Origin: Pseudomonas kielensis
Lineage (GTDB): Bacteria > Pseudomonadota > Gammaproteobacteria > Pseudomonadales > Pseudomonadaceae
NCBI RefSeq assembly: GCF_014236655.1
Contig: NZ_JACMYG010000005.1
Coordinates: 186,001-250,000 of the forward strand
Direction: 5' to 3'
DNA length: 64,000 nt
Positions 13,025 to 21,855 of the stretch are shown in pieces. The notes under the pieces were generated by a model. It was not told the DNA's origin, did no database searches, and worked only from the letters and a program-made list of their open reading frames with translations. Each line of letters starts with the position of its first letter. Positions within the stretch are counted from its first letter, which is position 1. The position numbers were made by a program, and so were the translations under genes.

Positions 13025-13632
13025 TGAAGCATGAAGCAGTCGAGAAGAATATTGGCCTGCTGGCCTTCTTCATGGTCATCGCCGTCAGCATCGGCGGCCT
13101 GACCCAGATCGTCCCGCTGTTTTTCCAGGATGTCACCAACAAGCCGGTCGAAGGCATGAAGCCACGTACCGCCCTTGAACTGGAAGGCCGCGACGTCTAC
13201 ATCGCCAACGGTTGTGTCGGCTGCCACTCGCAGATGATCCGTCCGTTCCGCGCTGAAACCGAACGTTATGGCCACTACTCGGTAGCCGGTGAAAGCGTCT
13301 GGGACCACCCATTCCTGTGGGGCTCCAAACGTACCGGTCCGGACCTGGCCCGAGTCGGCGGTCGTTACTCCGATGACTGGCAGCGTGCGCACTTGTACAA
13401 CCCGCGCAACGTAGTGCCTGAGTCGAAAATGCCGGCCTACCCGTTCCTCGTGGAAAACAAGCTCGACGGCAAAGACACCGCGAAGAAAATGGAAGTCTTG
13501 CGCACGCTCGGCGTCCCTTACACCGACGAAGACATCGCCGGCGCCAAGGATGCTGTGAAGGGCAAAACCGAAATGGACGCGCTGGTGGCCTATCTGCAAG
13601 GCCTGGGCACCATCATCAAAAGCAAACGGTGA
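13024..13632 (+). CDS. ccoO1: cbb3 oxidase subunit II (monohaem cytochrome c), copy 1
   Basis: A 202-residue membrane-anchored monohaem cytochrome c. Anchor at about residues 10-30, haem site CVGCHS (CVQCHS in the other copy), then [17 protein letters not shown] and [14 protein letters not shown] overlap with ccoN implies coupled translation. Role as for the other copy, feeding CcoN1. Confidence 0.95.
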   Translation: MKHEAVEKNIGLLAFFMVIAVSIGGLTQIVPLFFQDVTNKPVEGMKPRTALELEGRDVYIANGCVGCHSQMIRPFRAETERYGHYSVAGESVWDHPFLWGSKRTGPDLARVGGRYSDDWQRAHLYNPRNVVPESKMPAYPFLVENKLDGKDTAKKMEVLRTLGVPYTDEDIAGAKDAVKGKTEMDALVAYLQGLGTIIKSKR

Positions 13633-13637
13633 TTTAG

Positions 13638-13823
13638 ATGGATATCGGGATGATTCGTGGCCTGGGCACCGTTGTCGTGATGGTTGCCTTTATCGGTCTG
13701 GCCTTGTGGGTGTTCAGCCCCAAGCGCAAATCCGAGTTTGAAGACGCGACCTTGCTGCCTTTCGCGGATGATCCCGAAGCCATCAAGCACGTCGAGCAAG
13801 CTTCTAGGAGTAACAAAGAATGA
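13638..13823 (+). CDS. ccoQ1: cbb3 oxidase small subunit CcoQ, copy 1
   Basis: A 61-residue protein with one membrane helix (about 4-27, [19 protein letters not shown]) and the CcoQ-type tail [21 protein letters not shown]. The start is 5 bases after the ccoO stop; its stop overlaps ccoP. It contributes to complex stability. Confidence 0.9.
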   Translation: MDIGMIRGLGTVVVMVAFIGLALWVFSPKRKSEFEDATLLPFADDPEAIKHVEQASRSNKE

Positions 13824-14797
13824 CTACGTTCTGGAGTCTGTACGTCACAGTCCTCAGTCTGGGTACCATCTTCGCCCTGACCTGGCTGCTGCTGTCGACC
13901 CGCAAGGGCCAGCGCAGCGAACAGACAGATGAGACGGTTGGCCACTCCTTCGACGGGATCGAGGAGTACGACAACCCGCTGCCGAAATGGTGGTTCATGC
14001 TGTTCGTCGGCACCATCGTCTTCGCCCTCGGCTACCTGGTTCTGTACCCGGGCCTGGGCAACTGGAAAGGCCTGCTGCCGGGTTACAGCTACCTCGATAA
14101 CGAGAAGCAGACCCCGTTCGCCAACGGCCAGTCCGGCTGGACCGGCGTTCACGAGTGGGAAAAGGAAATGGCCAAGTCGGACGCCAAGTTCGGTCCGATC
14201 TTCGCCAAGTTCGCTGCCATGCCGATCGAAGAAGTCGCCAAGGACCCACAAGCCCTGAAGATGGGTGGCCGCCTGTTCGCCTCCAACTGCTCGGTTTGCC
14301 ACGGCTCCGACGCCAAGGGCGCTTATGGCTTCCCGAACCTGACCGACGCCGACTGGCGCTGGGGCGGTTCGCCAGCGGAAATCAAGGCCACCATCCTGGG
14401 CGGTCGTCACGCCGTGATGCCAGCCTGGGCTGAAGTGATCGGTGAACAAGGTGTCAGCGACGTGGCTGCCTATGTCCTGACCAACCTCGATGGCCGCAAA
14501 CTGCCAGAAGGCAGCAAAGCCGACCCGGTTGCCGGCCAGAAGCTGTTCGCCGCCAACTGCGTGGCCTGTCACGGCCCTGCGGGCAAAGGCACGCCAGCCA
14601 TGGGCGCACCTGACCTGACTCACCCGGGCGCGTTCATCTACGGTTCGAGCTTCGCTCAACTGCAGCAGACCATCCGTTACGGCCGTCAGGGCCAGATGCC
14701 TGCGCAAGAGCAAATGCAGGGTAACGACAAGGTTCACCTGCTGGCCGCTTACGTCTACAGCCTGTCGCACAGCGAGAAGGCAGCGGACGCCGAGTAA
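13820..14797 (+). CDS. ccoP1: cbb3 oxidase subunit III (dihaem cytochrome c), copy 1
   Basis: A 325-residue dihaem cytochrome c. Two N-terminal membrane helices flank [15 protein letters not shown]; haem sites are CSVCHG and CVACHG. Compared with the other CcoP it has an extra segment after LLPGY ([16 protein letters not shown]), the main structural difference between the two. The ribosome site TAGGAG lies 13 bases before ATG. A strong terminator follows. Confidence 0.95.
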   Translation: MTTFWSLYVTVLSLGTIFALTWLLLSTRKGQRSEQTDETVGHSFDGIEEYDNPLPKWWFMLFVGTIVFALGYLVLYPGLGNWKGLLPGYSYLDNEKQTPFANGQSGWTGVHEWEKEMAKSDAKFGPIFAKFAAMPIEEVAKDPQALKMGGRLFASNCSVCHGSDAKGAYGFPNLTDADWRWGGSPAEIKATILGGRHAVMPAWAEVIGEQGVSDVAAYVLTNLDGRKLPEGSKADPVAGQKLFAANCVACHGPAGKGTPAMGAPDLTHPGAFIYGSSFAQLQQTIRYGRQGQMPAQEQMQGNDKVHLLAAYVYSLSHSEKAADAE

Positions 14798-14818
14798 GGC
14801 AAACGCTTGATGCAACAA

Positions 14819-14858
14819 CAAACGGCCCCGTCAGTCACCTGACGGGGCCGTTTGTTTT
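14819..14858 (+). terminator. Intrinsic terminator of the second cco operon
   Basis: Perfect 16-bp GC-rich stem (14819-14834 with 14839-14854), 4-base loop, followed by TTTTG. The A-rich left flank makes it plausibly bidirectional, also serving the convergent metallophosphoesterase gene. Confidence 0.9.
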
Positions 14859-14875
14859 GTGGGGGCCGCCGCCCC

Positions 14876-15889
14876 TCAATACCGCACGTCTATCACCGAC
14901 TCGACCTGACGACTGGGCCAGTTGTTGCCTTTGACGCGATGAATCGTCAGCGATTGGCGATCCGCCGCAAAACTGGCGATCAGGTAGCTCTGCTGTGAAG
15001 CCGAACCACTGAGAAACACCGGCACCTGACCGAACTCACCGGTCGCATTCCAGTACCGCCCCGAGTAGTCGTGATAGTGCCCGGCAAACACCGCCGTGAC
15101 CTTGTAGGTCTCGATCATGGTTCTGAACCGGGTAATCTGCTGTTCGCTGCCGGCCCATCCCCGCGGCTTGTGCAGGTTGAGAATAATGATTCGACCCTGC
15201 TCCCGAGCCTTCTTCAGGTCGCCTTCGAGCCAGTCCAGCGCATCGTTGATTTCGAACGCCTTGGGGCTGATGAGGGGCACTCCGGAGCTGAAGTTCGCCG
15301 AATAGGTCGGCTCGTTGTGCAACTGCACCAAGTGCACATCACCCAGATTGCGTGAATACGCCAGGCTGCCGTAATAGATCTCGGTGCGCCCCGCGACCCG
15401 CACGCCGAAGTCCAGGCTGTCGACCTTGCCCCAGTAACGCTGCTTGAACGCCTCGATACTGTCGGCCGCACAGCTGTTGAGAAAACAATCGTCCACGTTG
15501 TTTTCGTAGTCGTGATTGCCCAGCCCGTAGTCGTAGAGTCCCTCCAGCCTCGCGTCAAGGATGGGCATCAGTGCCGAGCGTTGCCAGCCATGACCAAAGG
15601 CGGTGAGATCGCCATTGATCATCACCGGCACCCGCTGGGCACCCCCAAAGTTCCTGCGGAAATCGGCAATGTCGGCGTATTGGCTATCGATCAACCATTT
15701 CGAGCGGCTGTCGCGCTGTGAGTCTGATTCAGGCGAGCCGTCATCGGAGCTTTCGGTCCAGGGATACTGGGGGTCGGAGGTAAAGACCAGGTGCCTAGGT
15801 GATTCAGTCACCTGCGCACTGAATGCGCCGGGCGCCCAACAGAAGAGCCCGAGCACGGTGGCTAACTTGTAACAATTAATGAGCTTCAT
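14876..15889 (-). CDS. Secreted metallophosphoesterase
   Basis: A 337-residue protein with an N-terminal signal peptide (residues 1-24, ending in APGAFSA) so exported. Metallophosphatase-type motifs are present: VFTSDPQYPW (first metal-binding Asp), VMINGDLTAFGH, YGLGNHDYENN, ILNLHKPRG and FAGHYHDYSGRY. These give the D-x(n)-GD-x(n)-GNHD/E-x(n)-H-x(n)-GHxH layout of calcineurin-like enzymes. Substrate is unknown. It is not part of the cbb3 system by sequence, and it lies on the opposite strand between the ccoP and ccoG genes. Confidence 0.8.
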   Translation of the reverse strand: MKLINCYKLATVLGLFCWAPGAFSAQVTESPRHLVFTSDPQYPWTESSDDGSPESDSQRDSRSKWLIDSQYADIADFRRNFGGAQRVPVMINGDLTAFGHGWQRSALMPILDARLEGLYDYGLGNHDYENNVDDCFLNSCAADSIEAFKQRYWGKVDSLDFGVRVAGRTEIYYGSLAYSRNLGDVHLVQLHNEPTYSANFSSGVPLISPKAFEINDALDWLEGDLKKAREQGRIIILNLHKPRGWAGSEQQITRFRTMIETYKVTAVFAGHYHDYSGRYWNATGEFGQVPVFLSGSASQQSYLIASFAADRQSLTIHRVKGNNWPSRQVESVIDVRY

Positions 15890-16266
15890 AAAATTCCATT
15901 TTCATAAAGGGCTAAGGTGAGTGAGCCAGGTCGATCCTGGCTCGCCACCAACTTACTGCCCCTTGGGAAAATGAAACAAACCCCCGGCTGCACTTAATCA
16001 AGTGCCGATGTTTCAACGCTGATGGCAACGCTACTGGCCAGGCACGAGGATCGGGAGGGGAAAATCGTCCATACTGAACAAGTCAATTGACCTGCATCAT
16101 GATTTGTTACATTTGCTACACCATCCACCCTCTTTTCCCAACGCGACCAAAGGTCGCACCCTTGCGCTAGAGCTTCAGGCGTATCATTGCGCCACTGCAA
16201 CAGCCTTTTTGACCGCGGTCGGCATGTACTGACCGAGGCATTTTTCCACTGCCGTGGGATGCAATG
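15890..16266 (+). promoter_or_regulatory. Upstream region of ccoG with FNR/ANR-like site
   Basis: This 377-base gap has no convincing gene. TTGAC-CTGC-ATCAT at 16087-16100 matches 8 of 10 bases of the ANR consensus TTGAT-N4-ATCAA and lies about 166 bases before the ccoG start. The rest is unremarkable intergenic DNA with lower GC. Confidence 0.4.
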
Positions 16267-17682
16267 ATGAGCAATCAGATTCCGGTACACGACGTTACTC
16301 CGCCTGCCAAGAACGCGAACAACAGCGTCGACCTTTACGCCTCACGAGAAAAAATCTACACCCGCGCCTTCACCGGCCTGTTCCGCAATCTGCGGATGAT
16401 GGGGGGTGCCGGCCTGTTCCTGCTGTATTTCGGTACGGTGTGGCTGAACTGGGGCGGCCACCAGGCGGTGTGGTGGAACCTGCCGGAGCGTAAGTTCTTC
16501 ATTTTCGGCGCCACCTTCTGGCCGCAGGACTTCATCCTGCTCTCGGGCCTGCTGATCATTGCCGCCTTCGGCCTGTTCTTCATTACCGTGTACGCCGGAC
16601 GTATCTGGTGCGGCTATACCTGCCCGCAGAGCGTCTGGACCTGGATCTTCATGTGGTGCGAGAAGGTCACCGAAGGCGACCGCAACCAACGCATCAAGCT
16701 GGACAAGGCGCCGATGAGCGCCAACAAGCTCCTGCGCAAGTTCAGCAAACACAGCCTGTGGCTGCTGATCGGCTTCGTCACTGGCATGACCTTCGTCGGC
16801 TATTTCTCGCCGATTCGCGAGCTGGTCATCGACTTTTTCACCGGCCAGGCCGATGGCTGGTCGTACTTCTGGGTCGGCTTCTTCACCCTCGCCACCTACG
16901 GCAACGCTGGCTGGCTGCGCGAGCAGGTGTGCATTTACATGTGCCCGTACGCACGCTTCCAGAGTGTGATGTTCGACAAGGACACGCTGATTGTTTCCTA
17001 CGACCCGCGCCGTGGCGAAGCCCGTGGCCCGCGCAAGAAAGGCGTGGACTACAAGGCTCAGGGCCTGGGTGACTGCATCGACTGCACCATGTGCGTACAG
17101 GTGTGCCCGACCGGCATCGACATCCGCGACGGCCTGCAGATCGAGTGCATCGGCTGTGCGGCGTGCATCGACGCCTGCGACAGCATCATGGACAAGATGG
17201 ACTACCCCCGCGGCCTGATCAGCTACACCACCGAGCACAACCTGTCCGGGCAGAAAACCCATAAACTGCGGCCGCGCCTGATCGGCTATGCGCTGGTGCT
17301 GCTGGCGATGATCAGCCTCCTGGTGACCGCGTTCTTCATGCGCCCACTGGTGGGTTTCGACGTCAGCAAGGACCGCGTGCTGTACCGCGAGAACGCCGAA
17401 GGGCGAATCGAGAACGTCTACAGCCTCAAAGTCATGAACAAGGACCAGCGCGACCATACTTACCTGCTGGAAGCCGCCGGCCTGCCGGACCTCAAGCTGC
17501 AAGGCAAGCGTGAGATCAAGGTCGCCGCAGGGGAGATTGTCAGCATGCCGGTCGAGTTATCGAGTGCACCGGAACAACTGCCGTCGAGCACCAACGAGGT
17601 GAAGTTCATCCTCAAGGATGCCGACGACGACAGCGTCCACGTTGAAGCCAAGAGCCGATTCATCGGCCCACAAATTCGTTGA
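16267..17682 (+). CDS. ccoG: cbb3 oxidase assembly protein CcoG (FixG-type ferredoxin)
   Basis: A 471-residue membrane protein that helps deliver and reduce copper for cbb3 assembly. Several membrane segments (about 38-58, 80-105, 155-180, 335-358) flank a CGYTCPQSVW site. A cytoplasmic dicluster ferredoxin region (CIDCTMCVQVCPTGIDIRDG, then CIGCAACIDACD) carries eight cysteines, and a C-terminal Ig-like FixG domain follows. Two adjacent ATGs exist (16264, 16267); I chose the second because GGGA lies 7 bases before it and the protein then starts MSNQIPV. Confidence 0.93.
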   Translation: MSNQIPVHDVTPPAKNANNSVDLYASREKIYTRAFTGLFRNLRMMGGAGLFLLYFGTVWLNWGGHQAVWWNLPERKFFIFGATFWPQDFILLSGLLIIAAFGLFFITVYAGRIWCGYTCPQSVWTWIFMWCEKVTEGDRNQRIKLDKAPMSANKLLRKFSKHSLWLLIGFVTGMTFVGYFSPIRELVIDFFTGQADGWSYFWVGFFTLATYGNAGWLREQVCIYMCPYARFQSVMFDKDTLIVSYDPRRGEARGPRKKGVDYKAQGLGDCIDCTMCVQVCPTGIDIRDGLQIECIGCAACIDACDSIMDKMDYPRGLISYTTEHNLSGQKTHKLRPRLIGYALVLLAMISLLVTAFFMRPLVGFDVSKDRVLYRENAEGRIENVYSLKVMNKDQRDHTYLLEAAGLPDLKLQGKREIKVAAGEIVSMPVELSSAPEQLPSSTNEVKFILKDADDDSVHVEAKSRFIGPQIR

Positions 17683-17693
17683 GAGAAGTCATC

Positions 17694-18233
17694 ATGCCTG
17701 CAGCAAATGCCACCAGCCCTTGGTACAAGCACCTCTGGCCCTGGATCATCATCGCGATCCTGGCCTGTTCGGTGACGCTGACCCTGTCGATGGTGACCAT
17801 CGCGGTGAACAACCCGGACAACCTGGTCAATGACAATTACTACGAGGCCGGCAAAGGCATCAACCGCTCCCTGGACCGCGAACTGCTGGCCCAGACCCTG
17901 CTGCTGCGCGCCAGCGTGCACCTGGACGGGGTCACCGGCGAAGTCGACCTGCACCTGACCGGCAACAGCCAGCCCAAGACACTGGAGCTGAACCTGATCT
18001 CGCCGACCCAGCCAGAGAAAGACCGCAAGATCACCCTGACCCGCAGCGAAACCGAACAAGGCCGCTACATTGGCCAGTTGACCGACAAGGTCGAAGGCCG
18101 CCGGTTCGTGGAGTTGCTGGGCAGCCAGGACGATCACATCTGGCGCATGTTCGAGGAAGAACAAGTCAGCCACGACAAGGACATGCTGCTGGGTGACGAA
18201 CCGCTGCAAGGCGCGGAAGACCTGAAGAACTAA
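17694..18233 (+). CDS. ccoH: FixH family protein CcoH, cbb3 assembly
   Basis: A 179-residue single-pass membrane protein (about residues 12-36, LWPWIIIAILACSVTLTLSMV) with a periplasmic FixH domain; the motif DNYYEAGKGINRSLDRE is characteristic. It is needed for stable cbb3 oxidase. The start is ATG 17694, 11 bases after the ccoG stop with GAGAGAAG in between. Confidence 0.9.
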   Translation: MPAANATSPWYKHLWPWIIIAILACSVTLTLSMVTIAVNNPDNLVNDNYYEAGKGINRSLDRELLAQTLLLRASVHLDGVTGEVDLHLTGNSQPKTLELNLISPTQPEKDRKITLTRSETEQGRYIGQLTDKVEGRRFVELLGSQDDHIWRMFEEEQVSHDKDMLLGDEPLQGAEDLKN

Positions 18234-18250
18234 ACACTGCGCTTCGCGCA

Positions 18251-18333
18251 TTCGCGGGCAAGCCCGCTCCCACAGTTGATCCGCGGTCGGGCAGCCCACC
18301 AACGATCCCTGTGGGAGCGGGCTTGCCCGCGAA
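18251..18333. repeat. REP doublet (REPIN-like) between ccoH and ccoI
   Basis: Two perfectly inverted 25-base copies (18251-18275 and 18309-18333) of the REP with core GTGGGAGCGGGCTTGCCCGC, separated by 33 bases. This is the common mobile REP type of P. fluorescens-group genomes. Confidence 0.9.
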
Positions 18334-18380
18334 GAGGCCCTATCCGACGATAGCGATCCAGCGGTACTAGTGATTACTCC

Positions 18381-20831
18381 ATGACCACCATCCCAACCCC
18401 CTGCTACCACTGTGCCCTGCCCGTCCCGCCCGGCAGCCGGTTTACCGCCGTGATTCTCGGCGAAACCCGCGAGCTCTGCTGCCCGGGGTGCCAGGCGGTG
18501 GCCGAAGCGATCGTCGCCGGCGGCCTGGAGCATTACTACAGCCACCGCAGCGAAGCCTCGGCCAACCCCGAAGCCTTGCCGGTGCAGCTAGTGGACGAGT
18601 TGGCGCTGTATGACCGTGCCGACGTGCAAAAACCCTTCGTCCGCCACGACGGCGACCTGGCCGAGACCACCTTGCTGATGGAAGGCATCAGTTGCGCGGC
18701 CTGTGGCTGGCTGATCGAGAAGCACCTGCGTGGCCTGCCCGCCGTGGCCGAGGCGCGGCTGAACCTGTCGAACCATCGCCTGCACGTGCGCTGGGTCGAT
18801 AGCCAGTTGCCGCTGAGTCAGTTGCTCAGCGAACTGCGCCACATCGGCTACGCCGCCCACCCCTACCAGGCCGACCGTGCCAGCGAGCAACTGGCCAGCG
18901 AAAACCGCCTGGCCCTGCGCCAACTGGGTGTGGCCGGCCTGCTGTGGTTCCAGGCGATGATGGCGACCATGGCCACCTGGCCGGAATTCAACATCGACCT
19001 GAGCCCCGAACTGCACACCATCCTGCGCTGGGTCGCGCTGTTCCTGACCACGCCGATTGTGTTCTACAGCTGCGCGCCGTTCTTCAAAGGGGCGATGCGC
19101 GACCTGCGCACCCGCCACCTGACCATGGACGTATCGGTCTCGCTGGCCATTGGCGGCGCCTACCTGGCGGGCATCTGGACCTCGATCACCGGCACTGGCG
19201 AACTGTATTTCGACGCGGTCGGCATGTTCGCCCTGTTCCTGCTGGCCGGGCGCTACCTGGAACGCCGGGCCCGGGAGCGTACAGCGGCGGCCACCGCGCA
19301 ACTGGTGAACCTGTTGCCGGCTTCCTGCCTGCGCCTGAGTAGCGATGGCCAGAGCGAACGGATCCTGCTGAGCGAATTGCGCCTGGGCGACCGGGTACTG
19401 GTACATCCCGGCGCGATCCTGCCGGCCGACGGACGGATTCTCGACGGCCAGTCGAGCGTCGATGAGTCGCTACTGACCGGCGAATACCTGCCCCAGGCCC
19501 GGACCCGTGGCGATGCGGTCACCGCAGGCACCCTGAATGTCGAGGGCGCGCTGACCGTCGAAGTCCTGGCCCTGGGCCAGGACACGCGCCTGTCAGCCAT
19601 CGTTCGCCTGCTGGAGCGGGCCCAGGCGGAAAAACCACGGCTGGCGGAGATCGCCGACAAAGCCGCGCAGTGGTTCCTCCTGTTGTCACTGGTGGCCGCC
19701 GTGGCGATCGGCCTGCTCTGGTGGCAACTGGACCCGTCCCGGGCGTTCTGGATCGTCCTGGCGATGCTGGTGGCCACCTGCCCGTGCGCGTTGTCGCTGG
19801 CCACGCCCACCGCCCTGACTGCCGCCACCGGCACCCTGCACAAGCTCGGCCTGTTGCTGACCCGCGGCCATGTGCTCGAGGGCCTGAACCAGATCGACAC
19901 GGTGATTTTCGACAAGACCGGCACCCTCACCGAGGGACGCCTGGCATTGCGCGCGATCCGCCCCCTGGCCAGTCTCGACAGCGACCAGTGCCTGGCGCTT
20001 GCCGCCGCCCTGGAAAACCGCTCCGAACACCCGATTGCCCGCGCATTCGGCCGCGCGCCACTGGCCGCCGAAGAAGTACTCAGCAGCCCGGGCCTGGGCC
20101 TCGAGGGGCGAGTCGGCGAGCAACGCCTGCGCATCGGCCAGCCGGCTTTCGTCTGTGCACTGAGCGGTTGTGCCGTGCCGGCCATGCCTGAAGAAGCCGG
20201 GCAGTGGCTGCTACTGGGCGATGCCCATGGCGCGCTGGCCTGGCTGGTCCTCGATGACCGCCTGCGCAGTGACGCACCCGCCCTGCTCGCCGCCTGCAAG
20301 GCCCGGGGCTGGCGTACGCTGCTGCTGTCTGGCGACAGTTCGCCGATGGTCGCCAGCGTGGCCGCCGAACTGGGCATCGATGAAGCCCGGGGCGGCCTGC
20401 GCCCGGACGACAAGCTGCAGGTGCTCAAGCAATTGCAGGAGCAAGGCCACAAGGTGTTGATGCTCGGCGACGGAGTCAATGATGTACCGGTGCTGGCTGC
20501 CGCCGACATCAGCGTGGCCATGGGCTCGGCCACTGACCTGGCAAAAACCAGTGCCGATGCGGTGTTGCTGTCCAACCGCCTGGACGCCCTGGTGCAAGCC
20601 TTCAGCCTGGCCCGCCGGACCCGCCGGGTAATCATCGAGAACCTGCTGTGGGCTGGGCTGTACAATGGCCTCATGTTGCCCTTCGCGGCCCTCGGCTGGA
20701 TCACTCCGGTGTGGGCCGCGGTCGGCATGTCCATCAGTTCATTGACCGTGGTGCTCAATGCCCTGCGCCTGACTCGCCTGCCGAGCGCGCCCGCAAGCAC
20801 CCCGCCACACACCCGCGCGCTGCCGGCCTGA
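18381..20831 (+). CDS. ccoI: Cu(+) translocating P1B-type ATPase CcoI
   Basis: An 816-residue copper P-type ATPase of the CtpA/FixI subgroup that exports Cu(I) toward the periplasmic side for the cbb3 CuB centre. The N-terminus holds CYHC and CCPGC cysteine pairs, then an HMA domain with GISCAACGW. Membrane helices include the CPC site (ATCPCALSLATPT). Actuator TGEYLP, phosphorylation site DKTGTLTEG (Asp), HP locus SEHPIARAF and hinge GDGVNDVPVL are all intact. The gap from ccoH is filled by a REP doublet. Confidence 0.94.
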   Translation: MTTIPTPCYHCALPVPPGSRFTAVILGETRELCCPGCQAVAEAIVAGGLEHYYSHRSEASANPEALPVQLVDELALYDRADVQKPFVRHDGDLAETTLLMEGISCAACGWLIEKHLRGLPAVAEARLNLSNHRLHVRWVDSQLPLSQLLSELRHIGYAAHPYQADRASEQLASENRLALRQLGVAGLLWFQAMMATMATWPEFNIDLSPELHTILRWVALFLTTPIVFYSCAPFFKGAMRDLRTRHLTMDVSVSLAIGGAYLAGIWTSITGTGELYFDAVGMFALFLLAGRYLERRARERTAAATAQLVNLLPASCLRLSSDGQSERILLSELRLGDRVLVHPGAILPADGRILDGQSSVDESLLTGEYLPQARTRGDAVTAGTLNVEGALTVEVLALGQDTRLSAIVRLLERAQAEKPRLAEIADKAAQWFLLLSLVAAVAIGLLWWQLDPSRAFWIVLAMLVATCPCALSLATPTALTAATGTLHKLGLLLTRGHVLEGLNQIDTVIFDKTGTLTEGRLALRAIRPLASLDSDQCLALAAALENRSEHPIARAFGRAPLAAEEVLSSPGLGLEGRVGEQRLRIGQPAFVCALSGCAVPAMPEEAGQWLLLGDAHGALAWLVLDDRLRSDAPALLAACKARGWRTLLLSGDSSPMVASVAAELGIDEARGGLRPDDKLQVLKQLQEQGHKVLMLGDGVNDVPVLAAADISVAMGSATDLAKTSADAVLLSNRLDALVQAFSLARRTRRVIIENLLWAGLYNGLMLPFAALGWITPVWAAVGMSISSLTVVLNALRLTRLPSAPASTPPHTRALPA

Positions 20832-20853
20832 GCCGCGCGCGCATGGAGTCCCG

Positions 20854-21081
20854 ATGCCAGCTCTCTACGTGATGATCCCGGCGGCACTGCTGATCGTCGC
20901 CATCGCTATCTACATCTTCTTCTGGGCGGTCGACAGCGGCCAGTACGACGACCTCGACGGCCCGGCCCACAGCATCCTGTTCGACGACCAGGATCCGAAC
21001 CACCAGGCAGCCATCAACGAAGCCGACGGCCACCCGACGGATCCGGCCAAGCCGACCGACAAGACCCCTCCCCATGCTTGA
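20854..21081 (+). CDS. ccoS: cbb3 oxidase maturation protein CcoS
   Basis: A 75-residue protein with one N-terminal membrane helix (about 5-25, YVMIPAALLIVAIAIYIFFWAV) and the signature FFWAVDSGQYDDLDGPAHSILFDD found in CcoS, required for cofactor insertion into cbb3 oxidase. The start is 22 bases after ccoI, and the stop overlaps the next gene. Confidence 0.92.
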   Translation: MPALYVMIPAALLIVAIAIYIFFWAVDSGQYDDLDGPAHSILFDDQDPNHQAAINEADGHPTDPAKPTDKTPPHA

Positions 21082-21757
21082 GTTGGCCCCCCTGCTGGTT
21101 TCGGCACTGATCCTCGGGCTGCTCGGCGGCGGCCACTGCCTGGGCATGTGTGGCGGGCTGATGGGGGCGCTGACCCTGGCGATTCCCAAGGAACAACGCA
21201 GTCGGCGTTTTCGCCTGCTGCTGGCGTACAACCTCGGGCGGATTCTCAGCTACGCCACCGCCGGCCTGCTGATCGGCCTGGCGGGGTGGGCCGTGGCCAA
21301 CAGTCCGGCGGCGATGTTCATGCGCATCCTCGCCGGCCTGCTGCTGATTGCCATGGGCCTGTACCTGGCGGGCTGGTGGAGCGGCCTGACCCGCATCGAA
21401 GGCCTGGGACGAGGCCTGTGGCGCCATATCCAGCCAGTGGCCAACCGTTTGCTGCCGGTATCAAGCCTGCCGCGCGCCTTGCTGCTGGGCGCCCTGTGGG
21501 GCTGGCTGCCCTGCGGGCTGGTGTACAGCACCCTGCTATGGTCCGCCAGCCAGGGCAATGCGCTGGACAGCGCGCTGCTGATGCTCGCCTTTGGCCTCGG
21601 CACCTGGCCGGTGCTGTTGGCCACCGGGCTGGCGGCCGAGCGGGTCACCGCCCTGTTGCGCAAGCGCAGCGTGCGCATGACCGGTGGCCTGCTGGTGATC
21701 CTGTTTGGCATCTGGACCCTGCCGGGGCCGCATCAGCACTGGCTAATGGGGCACTGA
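21074..21757 (+). CDS. SafE/DsbD-like sulfite exporter TauE family membrane protein
   Basis: A 227-residue polytopic inner-membrane protein (about six hydrophobic segments). GGGHCLGMCGG at the N-terminus and GWLPCGLVYSTLLW in the middle are the paired cysteine-containing motifs of the DsbD/SafE-type (cytochrome biogenesis, COG2836) family. The start overlaps the end of ccoS by 8 bases, placing it in the ccoGHIS unit. A role in copper or thiol handling during oxidase assembly is likely but inferred. Confidence 0.85.
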   Translation: MLELAPLLVSALILGLLGGGHCLGMCGGLMGALTLAIPKEQRSRRFRLLLAYNLGRILSYATAGLLIGLAGWAVANSPAAMFMRILAGLLLIAMGLYLAGWWSGLTRIEGLGRGLWRHIQPVANRLLPVSSLPRALLLGALWGWLPCGLVYSTLLWSASQGNALDSALLMLAFGLGTWPVLLATGLAAERVTALLRKRSVRMTGGLLVILFGIWTLPGPHQHWLMGH

Positions 21758-21778
21758 ACAAGGCGCCTGCTGCGCCCG

Positions 21779-21792
21779 TTGATGCAAGTCAA
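21779..21792 (+). promoter_or_regulatory. ANR/FNR box upstream of hemN
   Basis: TTGAT-GCAA-GTCAA matches 9 of 10 defined bases of the ANR consensus TTGAT-N4-ATCAA. It is centred about 71 bases before the hemN start, compatible with class II activation at about -41.5. anr itself is the next gene downstream of hemN. Direct sequence observation; function by known ANR control of hemN in Pseudomonas. Confidence 0.8.
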
Positions 21793-21855
21793 CATGCCCA
21801 CATGGGCAACCCCCTAGACTCGCTGACATTGCTAGCCTATCCGGGGAATGCCCGC

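Noticed and set aside
15994..16290. 98-codon minus-strand frame upstream of ccoG
   Set aside because: No ribosome site or family; overlaps the ccoG start and the ANR-like site.
21148..21855. Extended N-terminus of hemN through the SafE-like gene
   Set aside because: The extra ~236 residues are an out-of-frame reading of the upstream gene; HemN length and the ANR box position both support ATG 21856.
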